Of a stretch of 64,000 bases of DNA, positions 46,477-58,399 are shown one piece after another. The first letter of the stretch is position 1. The number at the start of each line of letters is the position of its first letter. Location: the NCBI GenBank assembly GCA_913060495.1, contig CAJXRP010000018.1, positions 1 to 64,000 of the forward strand. Reading direction: 5' to 3'. The notes under the pieces were generated by a model. That model saw nothing but the letters and a program-made list of their open reading frames with translations. It ran no database searches and had not been told where the DNA came from. Made by a program: the position numbers and the translations under genes. This DNA comes from an uncultured Gammaproteobacteria bacterium (GTDB lineage Bacteria > Pseudomonadota > Gammaproteobacteria > Pseudomonadales > Pseudohongiellaceae).

Positions 46477-48750
46477 ATGAACGAAGAAATCACAATTAGT
46501 GAAGATGGCGTCGAACAGATTGCGTTAAAAACTTACACGCAGCAGGCCTATCTGAACTATTCGATGTATGTAATTAACGACCGCGCCCTGCCTAACATAG
46601 GCGATGGCTTGAAGCCGGTACAGCGTCGAATCGTTTACGCCATGTCCGAGCTAGGATTGAAGGCGAGTGCAAAATTCAAAAAATCGGCGCGAACCATTGG
46701 TGATGTAATCGGTAAATTCCATCCCCACGGCGACTCCGCCTGCTACGAAGCGATGGTGCTTATGTCACAGCCCTTCACCTACCGCTATCCATTGGTAGAC
46801 GGTCAAGGTAATTGGGGTTCCCAGGATGATCCTAAATCCTTTGCAGCAATGCGCTATACAGAATCTCGATTGCAGAGCTACGCGGATGTACTTCTCGGCG
46901 AGCTTGGTCAGGGCACGGTAGATTGGAAAGCGAATTTCGATGGCACTTTGGAAGAGCCCGAGATTCTACCAGCGCGCTTACCGAATATCTTGCTTAACGG
47001 GGGCAGTGGTATAGCAGTTGGTATGGCTACTGACATTCCTCCGCACAACCTAAGAGAAGTAGCTCAAGCCTGTATTCAGCTCTTGGACAAGCCAAAGACA
47101 ACGATCAAAGACATCTGCAAGATTATCAAAGGGCCGGACTATCCAACAGAAGCGGAGTTGATCACTCCAAAGAATGATATTGAAAACATGTACACCACTG
47201 GTCGTGGCACACTGAAAGCACGTGCGACCTATATCAAAGAGAATGGCGAAATTCTTATCAACGCACTGCCCTTTCAAGTTTCCGGCGCAAAGGTGTTAGA
47301 GCAGATAGCGGCGCAGATGCAGAAGAAGAAGCTACCGATGGTAGTCGATCTACGTGACGAGTCTGATCACGAAAATCCCACTCGTATTATCGTCGTGCCA
47401 AAATCGAATCGCGTCGATATCGATGCCATCATGTCGCACCTGTATTCCACGACTGATTTAGAAAAAAACTACCGCGTTAATTTCAATATGATTGGAATCG
47501 ACAAGCGGCCACAAGTCAAAGACATCCTTAGCCTGCTGAAAGAATGGCTACAGTTCCGTACCGAAACTGTACGTCGACGTCTGCAGTATCGCTTGGACAA
47601 GATCATTGATCGCATGCATATTCTTGAAGGCTTGCTTGTTGCATTCTTGAATATCGATGAAGTTATTAAGATCGTTCGCACAGAAGATAAGCCGAAGCCG
47701 GCACTCATTAAGAAATTCAAAATCTCTGATCGTCAGGCAGAAGCGATCCTGGAATTGAAGCTACGCCAGTTGGCGAAGCTCGAAGAAATCAAGATTGTCA
47801 CAGAGCAGAAAGAACTCGCCGCAGAGAGGAAGACTCTGGAGCAATTACTAAACTCTGCAGCCCGGCTGAAGACGTTCATAAAGGGTGAGATTCAGGCCGA
47901 TGCTGAAAAATTTGGTGATGCGCGCCGCACACCTCTTGTTGAAAGAGAAGAAGCGAAGGCATTCGCTCAAACTGAATTAATCTCGACTGAGCCGGTTACT
48001 ATTGTGTTGTCCGATAGAGGTTGGATGCGCGCGGCGAAAGGCCACGAGGTCGATCCGGCTTCCTTGCAGTACAAGTCAGGCGATGCTTTTAAGATTGCGG
48101 CCCGAGGCAAAAGCAATCAACTTGCAATATTTATGGATTCTACCGGTCGGGCTTATTCTTTACCGGCACACAGCTTACCCTCCGCTCGCGGTCAGGGTGA
48201 ACCAGTCTCAGGAAGGGTAAGTCCGCCTCCCGGCGCAACATTCGAAGGCGTATTGATAGGGGAGGACGATAAAGATGTCTTGCTTGCGAGTGACGCTGGA
48301 TATGGATTCGTCTGTAAGATTGGCGACCTGATCAGCAAGAACAAGTCCGGAAAGGCTGTGTTACGAGCACCGAAGGGTGGGCAAGTAATTACGCCGCGGA
48401 TAGTAAACGATTACAAGAAAAATCTGATTGTTGCGATTACTAACGAAGGCCGCATGCTGATGTTTCCAATCGCAGAACTACCGCGCTTGGCTAAGGGTAA
48501 AGGAAACAAGATCATTAGTATTCCAACAGCGCGTGTTGCAGATCGTATAGAGTTTATAGTCGCGCTTACGGTTCTCACCGATGTAGATACCTTGACAATT
48601 CATGCCGGGCGAAGACATCACAATCTCAAGCCTGCGGACCTAGAACACTATCGAGGCGAGAGGGGTCGACGCGGCAACAAGCTGCCACGTGGATTCCAGA
48701 ATGTAGATCGAGTTGAAGTTATTTCGAAGGGAGAGCCGCAAGGCGACTAG
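46477..48750 (+). CDS. parC: DNA topoisomerase IV subunit A
   Basis: 757 residues. The breakage-reunion domain has [19 protein letters not shown], keeping the Ser and Glu whose loss gives quinolone resistance, and the active-site Tyr127 (AMRYTESRL). The C-terminal beta-pinwheel begins near residue 500 ([19 protein letters not shown]) and is shorter than in GyrA, without a GyrA box. Converges with the following minus-strand gene 17 bp apart. Confidence 0.96.
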   Translation: MNEEITISEDGVEQIALKTYTQQAYLNYSMYVINDRALPNIGDGLKPVQRRIVYAMSELGLKASAKFKKSARTIGDVIGKFHPHGDSACYEAMVLMSQPFTYRYPLVDGQGNWGSQDDPKSFAAMRYTESRLQSYADVLLGELGQGTVDWKANFDGTLEEPEILPARLPNILLNGGSGIAVGMATDIPPHNLREVAQACIQLLDKPKTTIKDICKIIKGPDYPTEAELITPKNDIENMYTTGRGTLKARATYIKENGEILINALPFQVSGAKVLEQIAAQMQKKKLPMVVDLRDESDHENPTRIIVVPKSNRVDIDAIMSHLYSTTDLEKNYRVNFNMIGIDKRPQVKDILSLLKEWLQFRTETVRRRLQYRLDKIIDRMHILEGLLVAFLNIDEVIKIVRTEDKPKPALIKKFKISDRQAEAILELKLRQLAKLEEIKIVTEQKELAAERKTLEQLLNSAARLKTFIKGEIQADAEKFGDARRTPLVEREEAKAFAQTELISTEPVTIVLSDRGWMRAAKGHEVDPASLQYKSGDAFKIAARGKSNQLAIFMDSTGRAYSLPAHSLPSARGQGEPVSGRVSPPPGATFEGVLIGEDDKDVLLASDAGYGFVCKIGDLISKNKSGKAVLRAPKGGQVITPRIVNDYKKNLIVAITNEGRMLMFPIAELPRLAKGKGNKIISIPTARVADRIEFIVALTVLTDVDTLTIHAGRRHHNLKPADLEHYRGERGRRGNKLPRGFQNVDRVEVISKGEPQGD

Positions 48751-48767
48751 AGCTTTTCCTTCAGGTC

Positions 48768-50180
48768 TTAGTCGGCGTACAAGGTGGCCAGCTGCATAGC
48801 CTGTCGTTCGAGCAGAAGTGAATTGTCTGACATAGGATCGTTGCTCAAGTAGGTTTTCATCTGGCCATCATCAAAAATGGCCGAAAATTCTTCGGCATCG
48901 ATTCGGGCTGCAGCTCCGGCATGATCGAAGCAACGTCCGCTAATTAATAAAGCATTGTTCGGCGCTTCATCGCAGATTTTTCTTGTAGCATCCAGTGTCT
49001 TGCCGGTTAGATTATTCTTCTCTTGTGTCACCGGTGAATACAGACCACTGACGGCCTGTCCACTATGGACAGCGAGCTTAAACTTTGCGGCAATATGTTC
49101 GCCTTCAATGTCGTTCAAATCACCTACCAGCTGTAAGAACAACTGTCCTGAGCAGATGGCATAGAATGCCTGTTCTTCTTCTAGTTGTTCGGATGCAAAA
49201 TTAATTACAACCTCATCTTCTGCGCAGTAGGTTACTTTTCCGTTATACAGCTGCGCGACCTTTCCAGCGAAGAAATAATACTTGTTCAAAAGGTTGACCA
49301 GCGTGCTCTCGCTAAGCGTAGAGGCAAGGTAATGAAAGTTGGCCATCTTGATGGATAGAAGAGTGACGTCCTGGGTACCGTAACTGGGTGTAAATTGTTC
49401 CGGGTCAACCTCGGGCTTTCGATGTCCAAAGTTATCCAGGAAGGTGTTCTGCGCCAAGAATTCGGCAGTGGCATTGAACTGCCGGATAGCCATACTAAGC
49501 TCATTGTGATTAGTGGGTTCTGGGCAGGTATCTATCTCACCCTTGCGAATATTGCTGATGGCAAAGGCGAGCAAATTCGCAGGAAAGCTAATCAGGTATT
49601 GAAAATAAGTGGTGGTAAGCGTGACAGCGACTATTAAGAGTAGAACAGTTGCGGCTAGAATGAATAGAAAATTATTCACGATGCCAGTTTCGATATAACT
49701 CAAGTCGAGACTAAGGCGCACATAGCCCGCTGTGGAACCGGCAACATTTATCGGCGCGACATAGTCGGCTTGAACTCTATTGAATTGAATCGGCAGTGGA
49801 ATAATTGTAGCGGGTGTTTCTAATTCGCTTCTAGCGGCGGCGATGACCTCATCGTCGATATTGACCACGGCGATCTCACCGATAGATGAGTTTCTAGCGA
49901 GGTTGCCGAGTATCACATTCATGCTAATCATGTCGTTCGCCAGCACCAGTTCCGTCAGCTGCGTTGCTGTTTGTTGCGCCAATATGTTGCCGAGATTGTC
50001 CGCCTGTTGGCGCAAGATATTCTGTGTATTGTAGTTGCTGATTAGCCAGAACACCGACATCGCGAGCAATAATAGCAGGCAGACCGCAGTGGCAAACTTT
50101 CGAGAAATTTGCGTATTTTTTTTCGCGGACGCCGAAGATGTTGCTTCAGGCGAACTATTCTGAGGGAGATCTTTTTGCAA
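48768..50180 (-). CDS. AhpA/Smp-like membrane protein with a cyclase-like C-terminal fold
   Basis: 470 residues. TM1 about 29-48, a periplasmic sensor-like stretch (about 50-165) with ANDMISMNVILGNLARN, TM2 about 170-195, and a HAMP-like linker. Residues about 270-430 resemble a class III nucleotide cyclase fold (LLSIKMANFHYLAS, YNGKVTYCAEDEVVINF, LAVHSGQAVSGLY). The first metal-binding Asp of the catalytic pair is replaced, so cyclase activity is doubtful. The N-terminal half is like the Smp/AhpA proteins often found near serB. Function unknown; next to the GGDEF/EAL-like gene on the same strand, gap 92 bp. Confidence 0.7.
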   Translation of the reverse strand: MQKDLPQNSSPEATSSASAKKNTQISRKFATAVCLLLLLAMSVFWLISNYNTQNILRQQADNLGNILAQQTATQLTELVLANDMISMNVILGNLARNSSIGEIAVVNIDDEVIAAARSELETPATIIPLPIQFNRVQADYVAPINVAGSTAGYVRLSLDLSYIETGIVNNFLFILAATVLLLIVAVTLTTTYFQYLISFPANLLAFAISNIRKGEIDTCPEPTNHNELSMAIRQFNATAEFLAQNTFLDNFGHRKPEVDPEQFTPSYGTQDVTLLSIKMANFHYLASTLSESTLVNLLNKYYFFAGKVAQLYNGKVTYCAEDEVVINFASEQLEEEQAFYAICSGQLFLQLVGDLNDIEGEHIAAKFKLAVHSGQAVSGLYSPVTQEKNNLTGKTLDATRKICDEAPNNALLISGRCFDHAGAAARIDAEEFSAIFDDGQMKTYLSNDPMSDNSLLLERQAMQLATLYAD

Positions 50181-50272
50181 CGCGACTACTCTATTGGTGA
50201 CTCTTGACGGTTTAGAGTCTTAAGAATAACAGTTACCGCCGTGCACCCCCAATCAAATTGTTCAATAGGGCG

Positions 50273-51676
50273 TTACTTAACTGGGGTTAAACAAACTGTC
50301 TGTGTCTCGACAAAGTTGAAGTTCATGGAGCGGGATGGCTGATGCAGACAATTCCCCTGCATGAAATCGACCTTGGCTCGCCATAGCAACGGCAGAATAG
50401 GTAGTTGTTCCAGCAGAGGGGCAATTACATAGATCTTTCTTTCGTGTAACTGGGTTACCAGAGAATTCAAAGATTCTAGATTGGCTTGGTTCACATCGAG
50501 TTTCGTTAAGAGGCTAGTGTCCAGCTTCACGTAACTGGCAGGCACTAGGGATAAGTAGCGTAGTGGTTTAGGCGTGCAACCAAAATTCGACACAGAGAGT
50601 TTGCTGCCTAGTTTTTCAATGACCTCACAAAAGGTGATTAGGTGATGCTGCGCTATAAGCGCATCGGTCTCACTGATCTGAAAGACCAGCTGCGAGGCGA
50701 AGGCCTTCCTTTCCCTCAGCCTGTCTTCCAGCCAGCGCAGAAAATGGATGTTAACCAGTGAATTGTGGCTCAGGTTTATAACGAGACGCAGATTCACAAT
50801 CGCACCCCCTGAAAGCCGGCTGATGACTTGTTCGATTATGCGTCGATCGAGTTGATCGCCAAGCGCATTCCTCGCCGCGGTTTCGAATAATAAGTGAGTG
50901 GGCAAGCTTTGTTCGTGGTGTGCGAGTGAGCAGCGCACCTCATAGCGTTGTAGTGGGTCTTCAGCGAGTCTAACCAATGCTTGAAAGCTAAGTTCTAGCT
51001 CAGGGCATTCTAATGCCCTATGCAACTGTTTAAGAGCGATGTCCGGACTGATCGAGGATAAATAAACGGGTAGCTCTCTATGGTGGTGCTCAAGGCTCAG
51101 ACTGTGCCGGGCTCTGGCGAAGACGACGGGCCAGGAAGGTATATTCGATTCCAGTTTGGCCAAGCCAACACCGCACTTGAGCTCGAGCTGCCGTGGTAAT
51201 GAGGGTGAAACCGCGCTTAACAAAGCTTGCTTGAGTTTGTCCGTGATTAGCCGCGCGTTGATACTACGATCAGCAAGCAGCAGCGCTGCAAACTCGAAGT
51301 TGTGGCAACGACAAAGCAGGACGCGTTTCGGCAGGGCAGTCTTTAAAAGCTGTGCGATATCGCTTAGCAACAGATCGGCCTCTGATAAGCCAACCCAGCT
51401 GCGAATCTCATAGAAGTTTTCAAGTTGCAGCAACGCGAGTGTTGCCGTGAGATTGCGCCTGCGACACTCTTCCAGACATGCGTCTATAGCACGGCAAAGA
51501 TAGCGTTGGCCATGCAGGCCGGTAAGAGCATCTTTTTCAAAGGTCTCCCTCTTGCCGATCTGTGCTGGTGGTGCTTTCTGTTGAGGACTAGGGCTATGGG
51601 AGTCTTGTGGTAATTGCTGGTCGCTAACGGAATTCGGCGATTGTAGAGGGGATCTTCGTGGGTATTGACTGTCCAT
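50273..51676 (-). CDS. Degenerate GGDEF-EAL protein (FimX-like domain pair)
   Basis: 467 residues. About 45 N-terminal residues are Ser/Gln/Pro-rich. A diguanylate-cyclase fold follows (DALTGLHGQRYLCRAID) in which GGDEF is HNFEF (125-129). An EAL fold begins near 215, with YEVRCSL where EALLR would be (Glu246-Val-Arg) and loss of the usual Asp-Asp pair (VSNFGCTP). The ending DFMQGNCLHQPSRSMNFNF keeps the EAL-domain C-terminus (QGYxxxxP-type). No enzyme activity is expected; it could bind c-di-GMP or a partner as FimX does, but it lacks FimX's receiver and PAS domains. 14 bp behind epmB. Confidence 0.8.
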   Translation of the reverse strand: MDSQYPRRSPLQSPNSVSDQQLPQDSHSPSPQQKAPPAQIGKRETFEKDALTGLHGQRYLCRAIDACLEECRRRNLTATLALLQLENFYEIRSWVGLSEADLLLSDIAQLLKTALPKRVLLCRCHNFEFAALLLADRSINARLITDKLKQALLSAVSPSLPRQLELKCGVGLAKLESNIPSWPVVFARARHSLSLEHHHRELPVYLSSISPDIALKQLHRALECPELELSFQALVRLAEDPLQRYEVRCSLAHHEQSLPTHLLFETAARNALGDQLDRRIIEQVISRLSGGAIVNLRLVINLSHNSLVNIHFLRWLEDRLRERKAFASQLVFQISETDALIAQHHLITFCEVIEKLGSKLSVSNFGCTPKPLRYLSLVPASYVKLDTSLLTKLDVNQANLESLNSLVTQLHERKIYVIAPLLEQLPILPLLWRAKVDFMQGNCLHQPSRSMNFNFVETQTVCLTPVK

Positions 51677-51690
51677 CCCTTGTGATGTCC

Positions 51691-52707
51691 TTAGGCTATT
51701 CTGGTTTTACCTCGCTCCCCAGGATTTTCCCTTACGAGTCTTGGAACTAGATATCCCGGCAGTGAAGCGTGCAGGGTCTTTATCAGTTCCGTGGCGTGTT
51801 GGTCGGTCACATAGAAGTGCTCGGTACCGGCAACCTGATCGGGCATGTGTAAGTAATAGGGTAGTACATTGTGCTGAAAAAGCGCCTTATTCAGATCAAT
51901 CAACGCCTCAGAATTGTCGTTAACATCCTTTAAAACAACTGCTTGATTCAGCAAGGTGACGCCAACGTCGCTTAAAGCGCTAAAAGCACGATAAACTGTG
52001 CTGTCTAGCTCCTGGCGATGATTGCAATGCACAACCATAACGAGTCGTAGTCGTGTCTCACTCAGGCAACGCACTAGTTCGGGGGTTATACGCTGCGGAA
52101 TCACGATGGGCAGGCGGGTATGAATCCTGACGGTAGTCAGATGTTTGATATTCGCCAATTGCTGGAGTAGCCAGTGAAATTGTTTATCCGAGATCGCCAG
52201 AGGGTCTCCGCCGCTGAGGATTACTTCCTCGATACTGCTGTCATTTGCTATGTAGGCGAATGCCTTCTCCCACTGCACTCTGCTGGGGGAGTTAGCCTGG
52301 TAGTCAAAATGGCGCCGGAAGCAGTAACGGCAATGGATTGCGCAATGTGGCGCAGCCGTTAGCAGCACCCGACCCTGATATTTATGCAACAGCCCCGGTA
52401 CTGGGTTGAACTCCTCCTCATGAAGGGGATCAGCAACAAAACCCTCAGTGTGGGTTTCTTCGGATTCGCAAGGCCATATCTGTCTTAGCAGCGGATCTTG
52501 CCAATTGCCTTTCTCGATGCGCTCTACGAAAGGCCTAGGTGCCTTCAAAGGGAATTGAGTGAGGGCATCCAAGCTGTAGGGGCTGGACTGCGCATCAAGC
52601 CTTAGTATCTGCAATAATTCCTGCGGATCCGTTATCAGATCGGATAGAATCTCTTGCCAGGTTTCAGAGCGGTCTGACTGAATTAGTGAAACAGCCTGAT
52701 TTCTCAT
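51691..52707 (-). CDS. epmB: EF-P beta-lysylation protein EpmB (lysine 2,3-aminomutase type)
   Basis: 338 residues from the ATG at 52707, aligning with the 342-residue E. coli protein; an ATG at 52770 would add 21 residues and cannot be excluded. The radical-SAM cluster is CAIHCRYC (Cys 122, 126, 129), with LSGGDPL for SAM and VTLLNQAVVLKDVND and YYLHMPDQVAG for PLP. It converts L-lysine to (R)-beta-lysine, which EpmA loads on EF-P. It diverges from efp, 166 bp apart. Confidence 0.93.
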   Translation of the reverse strand: MRNQAVSLIQSDRSETWQEILSDLITDPQELLQILRLDAQSSPYSLDALTQFPLKAPRPFVERIEKGNWQDPLLRQIWPCESEETHTEGFVADPLHEEEFNPVPGLLHKYQGRVLLTAAPHCAIHCRYCFRRHFDYQANSPSRVQWEKAFAYIANDSSIEEVILSGGDPLAISDKQFHWLLQQLANIKHLTTVRIHTRLPIVIPQRITPELVRCLSETRLRLVMVVHCNHRQELDSTVYRAFSALSDVGVTLLNQAVVLKDVNDNSEALIDLNKALFQHNVLPYYLHMPDQVAGTEHFYVTDQHATELIKTLHASLPGYLVPRLVRENPGERGKTRIA

Positions 52708-52873
52708 CGCGTAATCCAAAACAAAGTTTGATTTTATAAAGGCAGTTGCTAGTATCCGTTGCCACATCATAGCAACATAAGGCTACAGCCTTCGATAGAT
52801 AGTTGTTCGCGGCTGAAATAATCGGCACGGATCGAAATAACGGCTTTGTATACAAATACCTTAAGAGGAAAAA

Positions 52874-53446
52874 ATGGCGACTTACTCCACCAGCGAATTT
52901 AAATCAGGGCTTAAGGTCCTTATCGATTCTGAACCCTGCTCGATGATCGAAGTTGAGAAGGTCAAGCCCGGCAAGGGGCAGGCATTCGATCGCGTGAAGC
53001 TGCGTAATCTCGTAAACGGAAGAGTCTGGGAGCGTACCTACAAATCTGGTGAATCAGTCGAAGTGGCTGATGTCATGGAATTAGAGATGGAGTACCTATA
53101 CGAAGACGGAGAGTTCTGGCATTTCATGAAGACCGATGACAGCTTCGAGCAAGTTGCCGCTGATGTAAACGCTATTACCGATGCGAAAAATTGGCTGAAG
53201 GAACAGGATAGATATACCGTCGTCCTGTGGAACGAAGCGCCTATCTCGGTTACTGCACCAAATTTTGTGGAGCTTGAAGTGGCCGACACCGACCCTGGCT
53301 TGAAGGGTGATACGGCGCAAGGCGGAACTAAGCCGGCGACCTTGAGTTCTGGTGCAGTAGTGAAGGTGCCTTTGTTCGTCAATATAGGTGATGTGCTTCG
53401 AGTCGATACTAGAAACTCCGAATATCAGAATCGCGTTAATAAATAG
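52874..53446 (+). CDS. efp: Translation elongation factor P
   Basis: 190 residues, three-domain length. Lys34 in KPGKGQAF is the residue modified by beta-lysine. [11 protein letters not shown] and the C-terminal [16 protein letters not shown] (OB-fold) are typical. EF-P relieves ribosomes stalled at polyproline. AGAGGAAAAA precedes the ATG. epmA follows by 55 bp and epmB is divergent, so substrate and both main modifiers are together; EpmC is not in the window. Confidence 0.96.
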   Translation: MATYSTSEFKSGLKVLIDSEPCSMIEVEKVKPGKGQAFDRVKLRNLVNGRVWERTYKSGESVEVADVMELEMEYLYEDGEFWHFMKTDDSFEQVAADVNAITDAKNWLKEQDRYTVVLWNEAPISVTAPNFVELEVADTDPGLKGDTAQGGTKPATLSSGAVVKVPLFVNIGDVLRVDTRNSEYQNRVNK

Positions 53447-53501
53447 AATTTCTACTAGTCATACCGCGTAAGCACTCTGTAGATTTTGAAAGGATGAATT
53501 C

Positions 53502-54458
53502 ATGGTTGATTGGAAACCAAGTGCCTCCTTACAGAATTTGCAGCGGCGCGCAGATGTACTCGCCAAAATCCGCCGCTTCTTTTCCGAGCGCGATGTCCTC
53601 GAAGTAGAGACTCCTCTACTTTCCAGTTCAACCGTACCCGATGTCTATATAGAATCTATCGCAGCTGAAGTGAAAGATGGCAGTACAAGTCATCAGAACT
53701 TTTTGCAAACCTCTCCTGAATTTTTTATGAAACGATTGCTGGCTAGTGGCAGCGGATCGATCTATCAAATAGCGAAAGCCTTTAGGCAGGAAGAGAAAGG
53801 TGCAAGACATAACATCGAATTTACTCTGCTCGAATGGTATAGGGTGTCTTATTCTTTAGATCAGTTAATGACTGAGTTAGAGCAATTAGTGCAAGAGCTA
53901 CTCGACTGCGAGCCGGTTCTACGCTTTACCTACCGGCAGATATTCCAACAACATCTGCAAATAGACCCTCATGAAATCACACTAGAAGAGCTGCGCGATT
54001 TGACCCGTAAAGAAGTCGATTTGAGTGCTAGGGATTTAAGCAAGACAGACTATCTACAGCTGCTACTGAGTCATAGTATTGAGCCGCAGCTTCCGTCTTT
54101 TTGTATTGTCTATGACTATCCCAAAGAGCAGGCGGCGCTAGCTAGTCTTGCGAAAGACGCGCAAGGTATCGTCGTTGCGAAACGCTTCGAACTGTTTGGT
54201 CATGGAATGGAGTTAGCGAATGGGTATTTCGAACTGAGCAACGCCAGCGAACAGCGCGCACGCTTCGATGCGGACAACGCTACAAGAAAAGAAAAGGGCT
54301 TGCAGGTTCATGCTGCTGACGAAAAGCTGATCGCGGCGCTAGAAAGTGGATTGCCGAGCTGTTCAGGTGTTGCTGTGGGCGTGGATCGGTTGTTAATGTT
54401 GTTAGTTGAAGCAAAAAACATCGGTGAAGTAATTAGTTTCGATAGTGATCACATTTAA
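53502..54458 (+). CDS. epmA: EF-P lysine aminoacylase EpmA (PoxA/GenX)
   Basis: 318 residues, a catalytic class II LysRS-like core without the anticodon-binding domain. Motif 2 is in KAFRQEEKGARHNIEFTLLEW; motif 3 is GVAVGVDRLLML. PLLSSSTVPDVYIES matches the EpmA N-terminus. It activates beta-lysine and transfers it to EF-P Lys34. 55 bp after efp, probably same transcript; AAAGGA precedes the ATG. Confidence 0.95.
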   Translation: MVDWKPSASLQNLQRRADVLAKIRRFFSERDVLEVETPLLSSSTVPDVYIESIAAEVKDGSTSHQNFLQTSPEFFMKRLLASGSGSIYQIAKAFRQEEKGARHNIEFTLLEWYRVSYSLDQLMTELEQLVQELLDCEPVLRFTYRQIFQQHLQIDPHEITLEELRDLTRKEVDLSARDLSKTDYLQLLLSHSIEPQLPSFCIVYDYPKEQAALASLAKDAQGIVVAKRFELFGHGMELANGYFELSNASEQRARFDADNATRKEKGLQVHAADEKLIAALESGLPSCSGVAVGVDRLLMLLVEAKNIGEVISFDSDHI

Positions 54459-54479
54459 AAATAGACTAATAAACAGCTT

Positions 54480-55340
54480 CTATTCTGCATCCTTCGCTTC
54501 TTCTAACATTCTCTCTATGTAGAGTTTTCTAAGCTTTCCTACAATTTCTCCAGGCTTTCCGTCCGCTATCTTCTCGCCGTCGATAGATACAACAGGCAGG
54601 GCGATTGTCGTGGCACTACTGATAAAAGCTTCATCGGCCTGCAGCGCTTCTTCGATCGTAAACAGACGTTGCTCCATTTCTATTCCTTCGCGTTCGGAAA
54701 TTTCAATTAGCGTGCGACGGCGTATGCCAGGAAGAATTAAATTGGAAAGTGGGCGTGTGATGATCTTCCCATCTTTGATGATGTAAGCGCTAGAAGACAC
54801 TCCTTCAGTAACGAATCCATCTTCTACCATCCAGCCTTCGTTCGCTCCCTTGCTATGAGCATCTTGTTTCGCGAGACACTGAGCAAGCAGATTCAATGAT
54901 TTTATGTCACGCCGTTTCCAGCGGATATCTTCGCTCGTAGAAACGGCGATACCAGTTTCGGCGAGTGGATTGTTAAGCAGACTCATCTCAGATGTGAAGG
55001 CAACAAGAGAGGGGGCGGTATCGATTGGAAAGGCGAAGTCCCTGTCGGCGATACCTCTTGTAACCTGTGAATACACGAAGCCTTCTTTTAGTTCATTGCG
55101 AATGATGAGTTCCTGCATGATATCGAGGTACTCTCGTTGGGAGCATGGCCAGGTAATACTCAGTTCCGATAGAGACCTATCTAAGCGCTCCAGGAAATAA
55201 TCGCGATCGACTAATTTGCCAGTAATGACTGGCACAACTTCATACACGCCATCACCAAAGATAAAGCCACGATCGAATATAGAAATCTTTGCCGTCTCTT
55301 CAGGGGCATACTCGCCATTCACATACACTATTCTACTCAA
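54480..55340 (-). CDS. Fold-type IV PLP aminotransferase, D-amino-acid type
   Basis: 286 residues. VNGEYAPEETAKISIFDRGF, FGDGVYEVVPV, the Schiff-base Lys in DIKSLNLLAQCLAKQDA and FVTEGVSSSAYI fit D-alanine aminotransferases more than branched-chain enzymes. In the family it interconverts D-alanine and D-glutamate, feeding peptidoglycan precursors. Substrate remains inferred. Converges with epmA, 21 bp apart; 45 bp downstream of the GNAT gene. Confidence 0.85.
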   Translation of the reverse strand: MSRIVYVNGEYAPEETAKISIFDRGFIFGDGVYEVVPVITGKLVDRDYFLERLDRSLSELSITWPCSQREYLDIMQELIIRNELKEGFVYSQVTRGIADRDFAFPIDTAPSLVAFTSEMSLLNNPLAETGIAVSTSEDIRWKRRDIKSLNLLAQCLAKQDAHSKGANEGWMVEDGFVTEGVSSSAYIIKDGKIITRPLSNLILPGIRRRTLIEISEREGIEMEQRLFTIEEALQADEAFISSATTIALPVVSIDGEKIADGKPGEIVGKLRKLYIERMLEEAKDAE

Positions 55341-55385
55341 ACTACACCTCTTCCATAATGCCGTTCTCTAATTCGATGAATCGTA

Positions 55386-55892
55386 CTATTTAAATTGCTC
55401 TGCGAAATCCGTTAACTCGCTGCCGTCTAGACGCTGTACTGTCCAGCCTTCCATTGGCGCTGCACCTATCGATCGATAGAATTGAATTGATGGTTCATTC
55501 CAATCTAGCACCGACCACTCCACTCGCGTGCAGTTGCGCTCCACGGCCAGCTTAGCAATATAAGCTAGTAGCAGTTTCCCACAACCCTTGCCGCGCATCT
55601 TCGGCTGCACATAGATGTCTTCGAGATAGATGCCGGGTCTACCGGTGAAAGTAGAGAAGTTGTGAAAGAACAGAGAGTAACCAATGGCTTCGCCCTCATA
55701 CTCCCCGATCGTAACTTCGGCGTAAGCCTTTTCGCCGAATAGAGTTTCTTCGAGCGTCGCTACTGTGGCAACAACTTCGTGGCTCAGTTTCTCGTAGTCC
55801 GCCAATTCCTGAATGAAACCTAGGATCAGTGCGCAGTCTTCGATTGTAGCCGAACGGATAGTAAAATTAGGGACGCTGGTGGGTTGTTCCAT
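55386..55892 (-). CDS. GNAT N-acetyltransferase, diamine/thialysine type
   Basis: 168 residues from the ATG at 55892, with AAGAGA upstream; a start at 55940 would add an odd basic leader. IRSATIEDCALILGFIQELADYE and the acetyl-CoA loop QPKMRGKGCGKLLL, with WSVLDWNEPSIQFYRSIGA, resemble the SSAT/thialysine acetyltransferase branch. Acceptor unknown; small amines are the family's usual substrates. Confidence 0.85.
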   Translation of the reverse strand: MEQPTSVPNFTIRSATIEDCALILGFIQELADYEKLSHEVVATVATLEETLFGEKAYAEVTIGEYEGEAIGYSLFFHNFSTFTGRPGIYLEDIYVQPKMRGKGCGKLLLAYIAKLAVERNCTRVEWSVLDWNEPSIQFYRSIGAAPMEGWTVQRLDGSELTDFAEQFK

Positions 55893-56051
55893 AAAATATT
55901 CTCTTTTCTTCTGGGATAGACGCAATAATATTCTCATCAAACCTTGAATCTGTACTTACTGTTGAGGTTTGTACATGGCCAAGGCGGCCAATTATACAGT
56001 ACATCTGCGCCGCAGAGCATCTGCCTCCCTCTGTAAGTGTTGGCCCCCGGC

Positions 56052-56060
56052 TGCTATAAT
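56052..56060 (+). promoter_or_regulatory. Extended -10 promoter of icd
   Basis: TGCTATAAT is an exact TGn-TATAAT extended -10. No good -35 at 17 bp, which such promoters do not require. Leader about 88 nt to the icd ATG. Confidence 0.55.
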
Positions 56061-56145
56061 ATGCGCCCTTTTTGTCCCAAGATGGGTGACACATAAGGCG
56101 TACACAACGAACACAGTACTAGCCTGGCTGAATGAGCCAACATAA

Positions 56146-58383
<2,238 letters not shown>

Positions 58384-58399
58384 GCGACCTTTACCTTTT

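Noticed and set aside
55867-56094. 75-codon minus-strand frame upstream of the GNAT gene
   Set aside because: It crosses the icd promoter and overlaps the GNAT start with no ribosome binding site or homology.
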